From CAYLJO01 sp964383905 (lineage in GTDB: Bacteria > Acidobacteriota > Blastocatellia > Pyrinomonadales > Pyrinomonadaceae): a stretch of DNA of 31,678 nucleotides. The translations under genes were made by a program, and so were the position numbers. The DNA lies in NCBI GenBank assembly GCA_964383905.1, contig CAYLJO010000051.1, positions 1-31,678 on the forward strand. Direction: 5' to 3'. Below are positions 8,334 to 17,367 of the stretch, in pieces (position 1 is the stretch's first letter; every line of letters begins with the position of its first letter). The notes under the pieces were generated by a model, which searched no databases, was not told where the DNA came from, and worked only from the letters and a program-made list of their open reading frames with translations.

Positions 8334-10751
8334 TTACTCATACCTTAATGCCACGACGGGCTCGACCTTTGTGGCCCGGCGCGCCGGAATGTAGCAGGCC
8401 AGCAGCGCCGCCACGGCTAGCAGGATAGAGACGCCGGCAAAGGTGAGCGGGTCGGTGGCGCTCACCTCGAACAATAAGCTGGACATCACACGAGTCACGG
8501 CTAAGGCCGTGGCTAAACCTACACCCAGACCGATGACGGCCAACACCATTCCCTGACCCACCACCATCCTGAGCACGTCGGCGGCTTGAGCGCCGAGGGC
8601 CATGCGGATGCCGATCTCGCGCGTGCGTTGGGCCACCGAATACGACATCACGCCATAGATGCCGACGGCAGCGAGGATCATCGCGACGGCGGCGAAAAGG
8701 CCGAGCAGGAGCATTGAGAAGCGGCGCGGCGCGACCGACTCGGCCAGCAACTGCTCCAGTGACATGACGTTTCCGATCGGCTGATCCTTGTCCAGCGACA
8801 GCACTTGGCCGCGCACCGGACCGGCCAGTTTCAAGGGATCACCGGCGGCGGCGCGCACCACCAGCGCCATCGAGCGCGAAGGGGCTTGCAGGTATGGGAA
8901 ATACATTTCGGGGCGCGCATCCCGATCCAGCCCGCCGTGCCTCACATCTCCCACGACGCCGACGACGGAAAGCCACGGACTGCTCCCGCCACCTGTCCTG
9001 ATCCGCTTACCGAGCGGGTCTTCATCCGGCGCGAAGAAGCGGTGTGCCATCGTCTCGTTGATGATCATAACCCGTTCGGTCTCGCGCGTATCCGCTTGGG
9101 TGAAGGGCCGGCCGCGCTTGAGCGGAATGCCCATCGCGCGGAAGTAGTCGGGATTAACGATGCGGCGGCCGGCGCGCAACGCCTGTCCAGGCGGGAGCGG
9201 TTGATGACCCTCGATACCGACGAAGTTGGACTCATCATTACCGCTCAAAGGCAGAACGCTGACCGCGCCGGCGGCCTGCACGCCCGGTAAGGCCTCGACA
9301 CGCGGTAAGAGCTGCTGATAAAAGCCCGCTATTTGAGCTCCGTCCGAATATTTCGAGGCCGGGAGAGAAAGTTCCAACGTCAGGGTGCCGGCCGGATTGA
9401 AGCCCGGATTGACATCGCGCAACCGCAGGAAGCTTTTGATCAACAGCCCGGCGCCGATCAACAACACCAACGTCAATGCGACTTCGCAGACGACCAGCAG
9501 GCTACGGGCGCGATTGCGCCGAAAACTCTCCGCCGAATCGCGTCCGCCTTCTTTAAGTGACTCGGTAAGGTCGGGCCGAGAGGTTTGCAGAGCCGGGAGC
9601 AGGCCGAAGAGGAGACCGGTCATGAGCGAGATCAGGAGCGTAAAACCGAGCACCCGGCCGTCGAGGCTGATCTCGTTGGCGCGCGGAATGCTGTTTGCGA
9701 TTAACCTGATCAGCAGGTCAACGCCCCACATCGCCAGCAATAGGCCGGCGGCCCCGCCTAAGACAGCAAGAAAAAGGCTTTCTGTTAACAACTGCCTGAT
9801 AATGCGCGCGCGGCTTGCGCCGAGCGCGGTGCGGATGGCGATCTCTTTGCGCCGGGCGGCTGAGCGCGCGAGCAGTAAGTTGGCGACGTTAGCGCACGCG
9901 ATCAGCAGAACGAAGCCCACCGCCCCGAGCAGCACCAGCAGCGCAGGCCGGACTTCACCGACGACCTGCTCGTGGAGCGGCACGAGCACGACGCCGTGGC
10001 CGACGTTAGTGTTCGGAAAGGTTTGTTCGAGCCGGCCGGCGATGGCGCTCATCTCGCCCGCGGCCTCTTTGATCGTCACGCCCGGCTTGAGGCGCGCGAT
10101 CACTTCGAGGTAATGATTCCCGCTGGTGGTTTGCTCCGCGGAGGTGAAGGCGATCGGCCGCGCCAGGCCGGCATCATGCGGCAGTTGAAAGCCGCGCGGC
10201 ATGATACCGATGACTGTGCAGGCCGTGCCGTTGAGCGTCACCGATTTACCGAGGATGTTCGGGTCAGACCCAAAGCGGCCCTGCCAAATGCCGTAACTCA
10301 GCACAACAACACTGTTATGATCCGGCTGGTCCTCTTCGGGCAGAAAGGTACGGCCGAGGGCCGGTTTGACACCCAAGAGCGGAAAGTAGCTGGCCGAGAC
10401 GCGCGCGCCTGAAATGCGTTGCGGCTCATCGTTACCCGTGAGGTTGTAATCGGCATGATCTATCGCTGCGATCTGCTCAAAGACCCGGTTCTGGTCACGC
10501 CAGGCGGCGAACTCAGCCGATGACACTTCAATCTGGTTCATGCCCTGGCGCGGGCGGTACTCCCACACCTGGACTAGCCGCTCGGGATCGGCATAAGGCA
10601 ACGGGCGAAGCAGCACGCCGTTCACCACGCTGAAGATCGCCGAGTTGGCGCCGATGCCGAGCATGAGAGCGAGCACCGCAATGAGTGTGAAGCCCGGGCG
10701 CCGGAGCAGCGTCCGAATTCCGTAACGAAGGTCTTGCCACAACGTACCCAT
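8334..10751 (-). CDS. ADOP family MacB/FtsX-type ABC permease (ADOP-2)
   Basis: An 805-residue duplicated permease. It starts MGTLWQDLRYGIRTLLRRP with GGGAGG five bases before the ATG. The first membrane helix (FTLIAVLALMLGIGANSAIFSVVNG) is followed by a periplasmic domain and FtsX block 1 (ANVANLLLARSAARRKEIAIRTALGAS). The second periplasmic domain contains RPEMYFPYLQ. FtsX block 2 is YGVMSYSVAQRTREIGIRMALGAQ, and the protein ends VEPVVALRYE. It follows the ADOP-3 remnant by about 35 bases on the same strand. It has no ATPase gene of its own next door, so it presumably shares the ATPase at 17367-18080 or works as an orphan. The substrate is unknown. Confidence 0.9.
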   Translation of the reverse strand: MGTLWQDLRYGIRTLLRRPGFTLIAVLALMLGIGANSAIFSVVNGVLLRPLPYADPERLVQVWEYRPRQGMNQIEVSSAEFAAWRDQNRVFEQIAAIDHADYNLTGNDEPQRISGARVSASYFPLLGVKPALGRTFLPEEDQPDHNSVVVLSYGIWQGRFGSDPNILGKSVTLNGTACTVIGIMPRGFQLPHDAGLARPIAFTSAEQTTSGNHYLEVIARLKPGVTIKEAAGEMSAIAGRLEQTFPNTNVGHGVVLVPLHEQVVGEVRPALLVLLGAVGFVLLIACANVANLLLARSAARRKEIAIRTALGASRARIIRQLLTESLFLAVLGGAAGLLLAMWGVDLLIRLIANSIPRANEISLDGRVLGFTLLISLMTGLLFGLLPALQTSRPDLTESLKEGGRDSAESFRRNRARSLLVVCEVALTLVLLIGAGLLIKSFLRLRDVNPGFNPAGTLTLELSLPASKYSDGAQIAGFYQQLLPRVEALPGVQAAGAVSVLPLSGNDESNFVGIEGHQPLPPGQALRAGRRIVNPDYFRAMGIPLKRGRPFTQADTRETERVMIINETMAHRFFAPDEDPLGKRIRTGGGSSPWLSVVGVVGDVRHGGLDRDARPEMYFPYLQAPSRSMALVVRAAAGDPLKLAGPVRGQVLSLDKDQPIGNVMSLEQLLAESVAPRRFSMLLLGLFAAVAMILAAVGIYGVMSYSVAQRTREIGIRMALGAQAADVLRMVVGQGMVLAVIGLGVGLATALAVTRVMSSLLFEVSATDPLTFAGVSILLAVAALLACYIPARRATKVEPVVALRYE

Positions 10752-10786
10752 ACATCCTCCCTCTCAAGCCGCCGCGGGCCGCGAAT

Positions 10787-11415
10787 CTACTCGTATCTGA
10801 GCGCGATCATCGGATCAACCTTGGCCGCTCTGCGCGCCGGAATGTAACAGGCCAGCAACGCCACACCTGCCAGCAGTAAAGAGACACCCACAAAAGTGAC
10901 CGGATCAGTCGCGCTCACGCCGTAGAGTAAGCTTGCAATCAGACGCGTCAATGCTAAGGCTAACCCTAGGCCGGCGCTCACGCCGACCAGCGCGAGAAGC
11001 ATTCCCTGACCGACCACAAGCTTCAATACGTCGCGTGATTGCGCACCTAACGCCACGCGAATGCCGATCTCATGTGTGCGTTGGGCCACTGAATACGACA
11101 TCACGCTGTAAATTCCTATTGCCGCCAAGACCAGTGCTAGGCCGGCAAAGAGGCCTGTCAATAACATCACCAGCCGCCGCGAGGAGACCGCTTCCCAGAG
11201 CCGCTGCTCCATTGTCTTGACGCCATAAATCGGCTGGTCTTTATCCACTTCTTGAACCGCGTTGCGGACGGCGGCGGTTAAGCTCGCCGGGTTAGCCTCG
11301 GCGCGTATGACGAACACCATCTCCGGCTGGGGCCTCTGAAAGTACGGCACATACATCTCCGGCGCGGCCTCGGCATCCGCGTGCCGTAGCGTAGATCTTG
11401 CAGTAAAGTCACCAT
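10787..11415 (-). pseudogene. ADOP-3, internally deleted permease gene
   Basis: The 189-residue frame at 10787-11356 is only the last quarter of an ADOP permease, from EMYVPYFQRP through the second FtsX domain to DPMIALRYE. The original start survives upstream. An ATG at 11415, with GGAGG eight bases before it, begins MVTLLQDLRYGTR, the family's N-terminus. This start is joined near 11377-11386 to sequence coding DAEAAPEMYVPY, one frame out. Roughly 600 codons that intact paralogues have between these points are missing. The gene therefore kept its ribosome binding site, first dozen codons and last 200 or so codons, and lost the middle. It cannot make a normal permease, though internal initiation could still yield an isolated FtsX domain. 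Confidence 0.85.
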
Positions 11416-11477
11416 CAGATTACCTCCAGACTTTATGTCACCACCACTCTTTAATCGCCTAAAGTGGTGATGTGGCC

Positions 11478-12317
11478 CTATGGCGCGCGGCGCAGGCTGA
11501 TGTTGCCGTTGACCGTTTTGAGCGCCAGCTCGCGCCCGCCGCCGCCGATCGTTCCGGTGAGGCTTCGCCGGCTGAAGCGACCCTGAACGGTGAGCGGAAA
11601 GTCAGTTGTGATGTCGCCGTTGACCGTCTCCGCCCGAAGGGTGGTGCTTGTTCCCGCGGGGAGCTTCAGGGTGATACTCCCGTTTACTGTCTGGAATCGC
11701 AGCGGCTCGGTCCAGCTCGCGCTTCCGAGCGACGCCGTGATTGACCCGTTGACGGTTTTCGCCTCCGCGTAGCCGGCAGTGTTGAGGTGGATGCTGCCAT
11801 TTACTGTAGACGCCTCCACACTACTGCCGAGCGAATTGGCCTCGACCCCGCCGTTCACGGTGCGACCGGTGAAGCGGACTCCTCTTGGCACACGGACGAC
11901 GAATTCAACATGAACGTCATTGTTATGGACGTTCATGTGCCCCCCCTCGCCGGGAGTACACTCGTTGGGCCGATTCAGGTCATCGCTCGGGTACATGGCG
12001 CAGATCGTCACGCCGTCCGCATGCTGCACCACTTGAATGGTTACTGCGCTCGGGTCGCTGCGGCGCCCACTTTTGGTGGCCGTGACCTCGACTTCATTGC
12101 CGGAAGCCGCCTCCGCGCGCACACTCCCGTTTATGTTCTTGATCTCAACCGTGCGGCCGGGCGCAATCTCCTTCCGCCAGCTAAAGTCATCCTGCGCCTG
12201 CCGGCGACGCTCGGGCGGCCGGTAATCATGGGCATCGGTGGCCCAACTGGAAAGGGGTGTGGAGGCCAGCGCCGAAAGCAGCACGGCGGTTGGGCCGATA
12301 AACTTTGAAATGCGCAT
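11478..12317 (-). CDS. Secreted DUF4097 beta-strand repeat protein
   Basis: A 279-residue protein with an N-terminal signal peptide (ISKFIGPTAVLLSALASTPL, cleavage probably near ...SSWA). After a linker come repeated strand motifs of the DUF4097 type: NINGSV, TVNGGV, TVNGSI three times, TVNGDI, SLTGTI and TVNGNI, spaced roughly 18-35 residues apart. This predicts a right-handed beta-solenoid-like fold on the outer face of the inner membrane. Two cysteines (in ICAMYP and NECTPG) could form a disulfide. AGGAG lies seven bases before the ATG. It stands between two ADOP permease genes on the same strand, so an envelope role tied to the exporters is likely. Its biochemical function is unknown. Confidence 0.82.
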   Translation of the reverse strand: MRISKFIGPTAVLLSALASTPLSSWATDAHDYRPPERRRQAQDDFSWRKEIAPGRTVEIKNINGSVRAEAASGNEVEVTATKSGRRSDPSAVTIQVVQHADGVTICAMYPSDDLNRPNECTPGEGGHMNVHNNDVHVEFVVRVPRGVRFTGRTVNGGVEANSLGSSVEASTVNGSIHLNTAGYAEAKTVNGSITASLGSASWTEPLRFQTVNGSITLKLPAGTSTTLRAETVNGDITTDFPLTVQGRFSRRSLTGTIGGGGRELALKTVNGNISLRRAP

Positions 12318-12363
12318 ACACTTTCTCCTTATAGCAAGATGCGAATTGATGTAAGCCAGAGCC

Positions 12364-12410
12364 TCACCACAGAGGCACAGAGTTCACAGAGGGGGCACAG
12401 AGAAAACGGG
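12364..12410 (+). repeat. Dispersed 'CAGAGGA' intergenic repeat, copy 5
   Basis: caccacagaggcacagag, then ttcacagagg and gcacagagaaaacggg: three cacagag units in one copy. It lies in the gap between ADOP-4 and the DUF4097 gene and reads opposite to those genes. Confidence 0.6.
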
Positions 12411-12509
12411 CGACACCCAATTGCCATCTGCCATATACACGGCACAATGAAAACGAGTATGTCGAACCGAATTTGCCGGCTCACATCGACATGTCGTAGA
12501 GCTTTCGGC

Positions 12510-14924
12510 CTACTCGTAATGAAGCGCGACCATCGGATCCACTTTCGTCGCCCTGCGAGCAGGGATAAGACACGCAACCGCCGCGACACATATGAGTAAC
12601 AGTGGGACGCCGATAAAGGTGACGGGGTCGGTCGCACTCACACCGTAGAGCAAGCTTGCCATGACGCGCGTCACGGCAAACGCCCCGACCAGGCCCAAAC
12701 AGACGCCGATCAGGGCGAGCAACATTCCCTGGCCCACGACGAGCTTGACGACGTCCGCCCTTTGAGCGCCCAGTGCCATGCGGATGCCGATCTCGTGCGT
12801 GCGTTGTGTCACGGAGTAGGAGATGACGCCGTAAATCCCCACCGCCGCCAAAACCAGCGCGACGGCCGCGAAGACGCCGAGCAGCAGCGTGCGGAAGCGC
12901 GGCTGCGAGGCCGATTCGGAGACGCGCTGCTCCATCGTCTTGACGTTGTAGATCGGCAGATCTTTATCCAGGGACCGGACTTCGTTTTTGATGGCCGCGG
13001 TCAGCCTCGCCGGGTCACTGGCGGCGCGCACGACCAGGTTGAGCATGAAGGGCGGGGTCTGCGCGAGGCTCGTGTACATCTCGCGGTACGGCTGCTGGGA
13101 CAGGCTCCGGTGCCGGATACTGCCGACAACGCCGACGATCTCGCCGGTCCAGGGTTCCCCGAAGTCGATCGTCAAGCGCTTACCGATCGGGTCTTCGCCC
13201 GGGAAGAAGGTCTGCGCAAAAGTTTCACTGATTAGCACCACGTTAGGCGCGCCCTCCCGATCCTGCGCGGTGAAGGAGCGCCCTTTGACGAGCGGGATGC
13301 CCATCGCGCGAAAATAGTCGGGACTGACGACGCGGTTATTGGCGTCGTTGTTTCCACTGCCGGGCACCGCCGGGGGCTTCCCCTCGATGGTGAAAAAGGT
13401 GTCTTGCTCCTGGCCGCTGAGCGGAAGCTCCGTGACGGTGCCGGCGGATTGAACTCCGGGCAACGCCTCAACACGCTCGACGAGTTGGCGGAAGAAGGCG
13501 GCGCGCTGCCGCGTCTCCGGGTATTTGGCCCGCGTCAGCGCGAGTTGCATCGTGATCACATTTGTCGCATTAAAGCCTGTTTGGACTCTCGTCAGCTGCA
13601 GGAAGCTCCTGATTAACAGGCCCGCGCCGACCAGCAAGATCAGCGACAAAGCGACCTCGGAGATCACCAGTAGGCTGCGCAAGCGGTGGCGGCCCGGCGT
13701 TCCCGCCGGACTGCGCCCGCCTTCTTTGAGCGATTCATTAAGATCAGTACGAGAAGCCGTGAGCGCGGGCGCGAGGCCGAACAGCATGCCTGTCAATACC
13801 GAAATCAACAGCGAAAACCCGAGCACACGCGTGTCGATCGTGATCTCTTTAACGCGCGGGATGTTTTCCGGCGAGAGCGCGACGAGCGCACTCACGCCCC
13901 ATATCGCGAGCAGGAGGCCGAGGAGGCCTCCGGCGAGCGCCAGCAGCACGCTCTCGGTCAGCAGTTGGCGCACGATGCGCGCGCGGCTCGCGCCGAGTGC
14001 GGCGCGGACGGCGATCTCCTTAGCCCGCGTCGCGCCGCGCGCCAAAGACAGGTTGGCGACGTTGGCGCAGGCAATCAGCAGCACGAAGCCGACGGCCGCC
14101 GCCAGCATTAGCAATGTCTGGCGCATCTCGCCGACGATCTGCTCGGGCAGCAGTCTGAGTCCCATCCCGTAATCGGTGTTGGAGTCGGGGTACTGCTTCT
14201 CAAGCTGGCGGGCGATTGATGTGATGTCGGCCTGCGCTTGCTCGAGTGTCACGCCCGGCTTGAGGCGACCGACGACGCGTAGGAAATGGAACCGGCGCAC
14301 AGATGTTTGCGGCGCTCTGAAGGGGAAAGGGGTCCATAAATCCACCTCGCGCGGAAACTGAAACCCGGCGGGCATGATGCCGACGACTGTGTAGCTCTCC
14401 CCGTTGAGCGTCAGCGATTTTCCAATCACGTCAGGCTCGGAGCCGAACCTCCTCTGCCAGAGCCCATGACTGATAACGGCGACCGCGTTGCGCCCTTCCT
14501 GTTCTTCTTCCGGAAGAAAAGCGCGACCTTTCATCGGGACGACGCCGAGAGTCTCGAAGAAATCAGCAGACACTCTGGCCGCCGGCACCCGCTCCGGCTC
14601 GCCGTCACCGGTCAACGTATAGGTTAAAGACATTAAGGCTGCGAAGTGTTCAAAGAGGCGGTTCTGCTGGCGGTAATCGAGGAAGTCGGGCGGCGAGATG
14701 CTCCCACCCTGCTCTCCGGTCTGGATGCTCGCCCCCTGCGCCCACACCAGCCGGTCCGGGTCTTTGAACGGCAGCCCGCGTAGTAGCACCGCGTTCACCA
14801 CGCTGAAGATCGCCGTATTGGCGCCGATGCCTAAGCCGAGCGCAATTACGGCCATCGCAGCGTAGCTCGGTTTCCTGAGCAGCACCCGACAGCCATAGCG
14901 TAAGTCTTGCCACAAGGTTTCCAT
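12510..14924 (-). CDS. ADOP family MacB/FtsX-type ABC permease (ADOP-4)
   Basis: An 804-residue duplicated permease starting METLWQDLRYGCRVLLRKP. A longer frame is open back to 15074, but those extra 50 codons are an out-of-frame reading of the ADOP-5 3' end. The ATG at 14924 has GGAGG eight bases upstream and the family N-terminus. FtsX block 1 is ANVANLSLARGATRAKEIAVRAALGAS and block 2 is YGVISYSVTQRTHEIGIRMALGAQ; the end is VDPMVALHYE. It follows ADOP-5 by 22 bases, so co-transcription is nearly certain. Its last 60 or so bases are strikingly similar to those of ADOP-5, pointing to recent duplication or gene conversion. Confidence 0.92.
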   Translation of the reverse strand: METLWQDLRYGCRVLLRKPSYAAMAVIALGLGIGANTAIFSVVNAVLLRGLPFKDPDRLVWAQGASIQTGEQGGSISPPDFLDYRQQNRLFEHFAALMSLTYTLTGDGEPERVPAARVSADFFETLGVVPMKGRAFLPEEEQEGRNAVAVISHGLWQRRFGSEPDVIGKSLTLNGESYTVVGIMPAGFQFPREVDLWTPFPFRAPQTSVRRFHFLRVVGRLKPGVTLEQAQADITSIARQLEKQYPDSNTDYGMGLRLLPEQIVGEMRQTLLMLAAAVGFVLLIACANVANLSLARGATRAKEIAVRAALGASRARIVRQLLTESVLLALAGGLLGLLLAIWGVSALVALSPENIPRVKEITIDTRVLGFSLLISVLTGMLFGLAPALTASRTDLNESLKEGGRSPAGTPGRHRLRSLLVISEVALSLILLVGAGLLIRSFLQLTRVQTGFNATNVITMQLALTRAKYPETRQRAAFFRQLVERVEALPGVQSAGTVTELPLSGQEQDTFFTIEGKPPAVPGSGNNDANNRVVSPDYFRAMGIPLVKGRSFTAQDREGAPNVVLISETFAQTFFPGEDPIGKRLTIDFGEPWTGEIVGVVGSIRHRSLSQQPYREMYTSLAQTPPFMLNLVVRAASDPARLTAAIKNEVRSLDKDLPIYNVKTMEQRVSESASQPRFRTLLLGVFAAVALVLAAVGIYGVISYSVTQRTHEIGIRMALGAQRADVVKLVVGQGMLLALIGVCLGLVGAFAVTRVMASLLYGVSATDPVTFIGVPLLLICVAAVACLIPARRATKVDPMVALHYE

Positions 14925-14946
14925 CACGACACCTCCATGACTTCTG

Positions 14947-17367
14947 CTATTCGTAATGAAGCGCGGCCATCGGGTCCACCTTTGTCGCCCTACGAGCAGG
15001 GATGAGACATGCCACCAACGCGATACCTGCGAGCAGCAGCGACACCCCGATGAATGTAGTCGGGTCAGTCGCACTGACCCCGTAGAGCAAGTTCGACATC
15101 ACGCGCGCGAGGGCCAGCGCCCCCGCCAAACCAAGGGCGATGCCGATCAGGGCCAGGATCATTCCCTGCTTGACCACCAGTTTGAGCACGTCATCGGTTT
15201 GTGCGCCGAGGGCGATACGGATGCCGATCTCCCGCGTGCGCTGGCTGACCGAGTACGCCATCACGCCGTAGACGCCGATGGCCGCCAGTAACAGCGCGAG
15301 TAGGCCGAAGACGCCGAGCAGCGTCGCCGCCACCCGCGCCGGGAAAAGCGCGAGACCCATGTGCTCGCGCAGCGTTTTGATATCATAAAGCGGCAGCTTG
15401 TCATCGATCGTGCGGACTTCACGCCTGACGAGATCGATCGCCGCCGGCGCATTATTGCCCTTCAGGCGGACCAGCAGTGTCGATTGGCCGTCGTAGTGTT
15501 GCAGAAGCGGCATATAGAGGAACGGCTGCGGATTTTCGCCGAGCGTCCTGTATTTGCCGTCCTTCGCTACGCCAATTATTTCGTGCCACGGTCCTTGAGG
15601 GCCCTCAAAACTGAGGCGCTTGCCGACGGCCGACTCATTCGGCCAGAAGCGACGCGCCATCGTTTCGTTGATGATGTAAACGTTCGGCGCGCCCTTCTTG
15701 TCCCGCTCGCCGAAATCACGTCCCGCGACGAGGGGGATGCCCATCGTCGCAAAATAGCGGGGCGCGATGATGCTGTAGAGCATCGACGGTCTTTCCGCAT
15801 TGGACTTGGGCGGCATGCCCTCAATATAAATGCCGGTGTAGGAGCTGCCCAGGCTGAGCGGCAGAAGATTCGTTAAGCTCGCCGACTCGACGCCGGGCTG
15901 TGACTCGATGCGCTCGATGAGTTGCCGTTGAAGCCCCTGCCCTCTCGCTTCATCATAGCCTTGCAGGCTCAGATCAAACGACGCCGCCACGACATGTTGC
16001 GGGTCGAAGCCCGGGCTCATCATCTGCGCATGCTGTAAGCTCCTGACGAAAAGAGCCGCGCCGATCAAAAGCACTAGCGACAGCGCTATTTGTGTGGTCA
16101 CAAGCGCGCTGCGGGCGCGCGATCTGCGATGTCCCTGCGTCGATAAATCATCCTTCAACGCGGGCACCAGATCAGCCCTTGAAGCTTGCAGCGCCGGGAC
16201 CAGTCCGAACGCGACGCCGGTCGCCAGGGAAACCAGCAGCGTGAAGAGCAACACCCGATGATCGAGGTGTAAATCCAGTGCCAGTTGGAATTCGATCGGC
16301 GGTCTAAAAGCGGCTATCAGATCTATGATCCAGAGGGCGAGAATCAATCCCAATGCGCCGCCGAGAGTCGAGACCAGCACGCTCTCCGTTAGAAGCTGCC
16401 GCACAATGTGCGTGCGGCCTGCGCCGAGCGCCAGGCGGATCGCGATCTCTTTCCGGCGTGCCAACGCCCGCGCCAGCATTAAGCTCGCCACGTTGACGCA
16501 AGCGATCAACAGCACCAGGCCGACCACCGCCATGAGAAAGAGGAGGAAGATGACGGCCTGATCATGCACCGCAGGGTTGATCGCGCCCGCCGGGAAAAGC
16601 TTGACCGTCATGCCTTCGTTGGTGCGCGGGTACTCTCTGGCGAGTTGTGCGGCCAAGTTGTTCGTCGCGGCTTGCGCCTGCCGGAGCGTGACGCCTGGCT
16701 TGAGGCGTGCGATGACCTGCAGCCAACCCTCGCCACGAAGATCGAGACGCTCGCGCCCCGGCTCGGCCACCGGCTGCATCATTATGGGGATCCACACGTC
16801 GGGCGCAAAGAGCTGTTCAGTCCCCGCAAAATTTCGCGGGGCGACGCCGATCACGTTGAAGCTGTGGTTGTTGAGCGTGATGGTCTGGCTCAACACGTGC
16901 GGGTCGGAGTTAAAACGGCGCTGCCACAAACCGTAACTGATGACGGCGACCGGATGCCCGCCCCGCGGGCGATCTTCTTCGGGCGTGAAGGTGCGGCCGA
17001 GCGCGGCGCGGATGCCGAGCAGATCGAAATAGTTGCCGGTCGCCAGGTATCCCCAGATGCGCTCGTTCTCCCCGCTGACCCCGAAATTCAGCGGCGTGTA
17101 ACGGTAAGCGATAACGCCGTCGAAGGCTTCATCCCTGTCCCGGTAATCAACGTAGTTCGGGTACGAGAAGCCATCACCGTTGAGCGTCACGAGCCGCTCG
17201 GGCTCTACGACCGGCAACGGTCTGAGCAGCGTCGTATTGATCACGCTGAACATTGCCGTGTTGGCGCCGATCCCGAGGGCGAGGGAAAGCACTGCCACCG
17301 CCGCAAAGCCCGGACTCTTCCACAGCATCCGAACGCCATAGCGAAGGTCTTGCCACAGCGTTCCCAT
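14947..17367 (-). CDS. ADOP family MacB/FtsX-type ABC permease (ADOP-5)
   Basis: An 806-residue duplicated permease starting MGTLWQDLRYGVRMLWKSP. The ATG at 17367 shares its A with the TGA of the ATPase gene (TGATG), so translation is coupled and the two products are the most likely ATPase-permease pair of the island. FtsX block 1 is VNVASLMLARALARRKEIAIRLALGAGR and block 2 is YGVMAYSVSQRTREIGIRIALGAQ; the end is VDPMAALHYE. The first periplasmic domain is the most diverged of the five copies (for example VEPERLVTLNGDGFSYPNY near residue 60), so its substrate may differ. It lies third in the adaptor-ATPase-permease order. Confidence 0.92.
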   Translation of the reverse strand: MGTLWQDLRYGVRMLWKSPGFAAVAVLSLALGIGANTAMFSVINTTLLRPLPVVEPERLVTLNGDGFSYPNYVDYRDRDEAFDGVIAYRYTPLNFGVSGENERIWGYLATGNYFDLLGIRAALGRTFTPEEDRPRGGHPVAVISYGLWQRRFNSDPHVLSQTITLNNHSFNVIGVAPRNFAGTEQLFAPDVWIPIMMQPVAEPGRERLDLRGEGWLQVIARLKPGVTLRQAQAATNNLAAQLAREYPRTNEGMTVKLFPAGAINPAVHDQAVIFLLFLMAVVGLVLLIACVNVASLMLARALARRKEIAIRLALGAGRTHIVRQLLTESVLVSTLGGALGLILALWIIDLIAAFRPPIEFQLALDLHLDHRVLLFTLLVSLATGVAFGLVPALQASRADLVPALKDDLSTQGHRRSRARSALVTTQIALSLVLLIGAALFVRSLQHAQMMSPGFDPQHVVAASFDLSLQGYDEARGQGLQRQLIERIESQPGVESASLTNLLPLSLGSSYTGIYIEGMPPKSNAERPSMLYSIIAPRYFATMGIPLVAGRDFGERDKKGAPNVYIINETMARRFWPNESAVGKRLSFEGPQGPWHEIIGVAKDGKYRTLGENPQPFLYMPLLQHYDGQSTLLVRLKGNNAPAAIDLVRREVRTIDDKLPLYDIKTLREHMGLALFPARVAATLLGVFGLLALLLAAIGVYGVMAYSVSQRTREIGIRIALGAQTDDVLKLVVKQGMILALIGIALGLAGALALARVMSNLLYGVSATDPTTFIGVSLLLAGIALVACLIPARRATKVDPMAALHYE

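Noticed and set aside
9385..10113. Long plus-strand open frame opposite ADOP-2 (242 codons)
   Set aside because: Composition follows the complement of the permease codons (S, R, P and A rich) and no family is recognisable; the permease is clearly real.
14925..15074. A 50-codon N-terminal extension of ADOP-4
   Set aside because: It is an out-of-frame reading of the ADOP-5 3' end; the ATG at 14924 has a good ribosome binding site and the family N-terminus.
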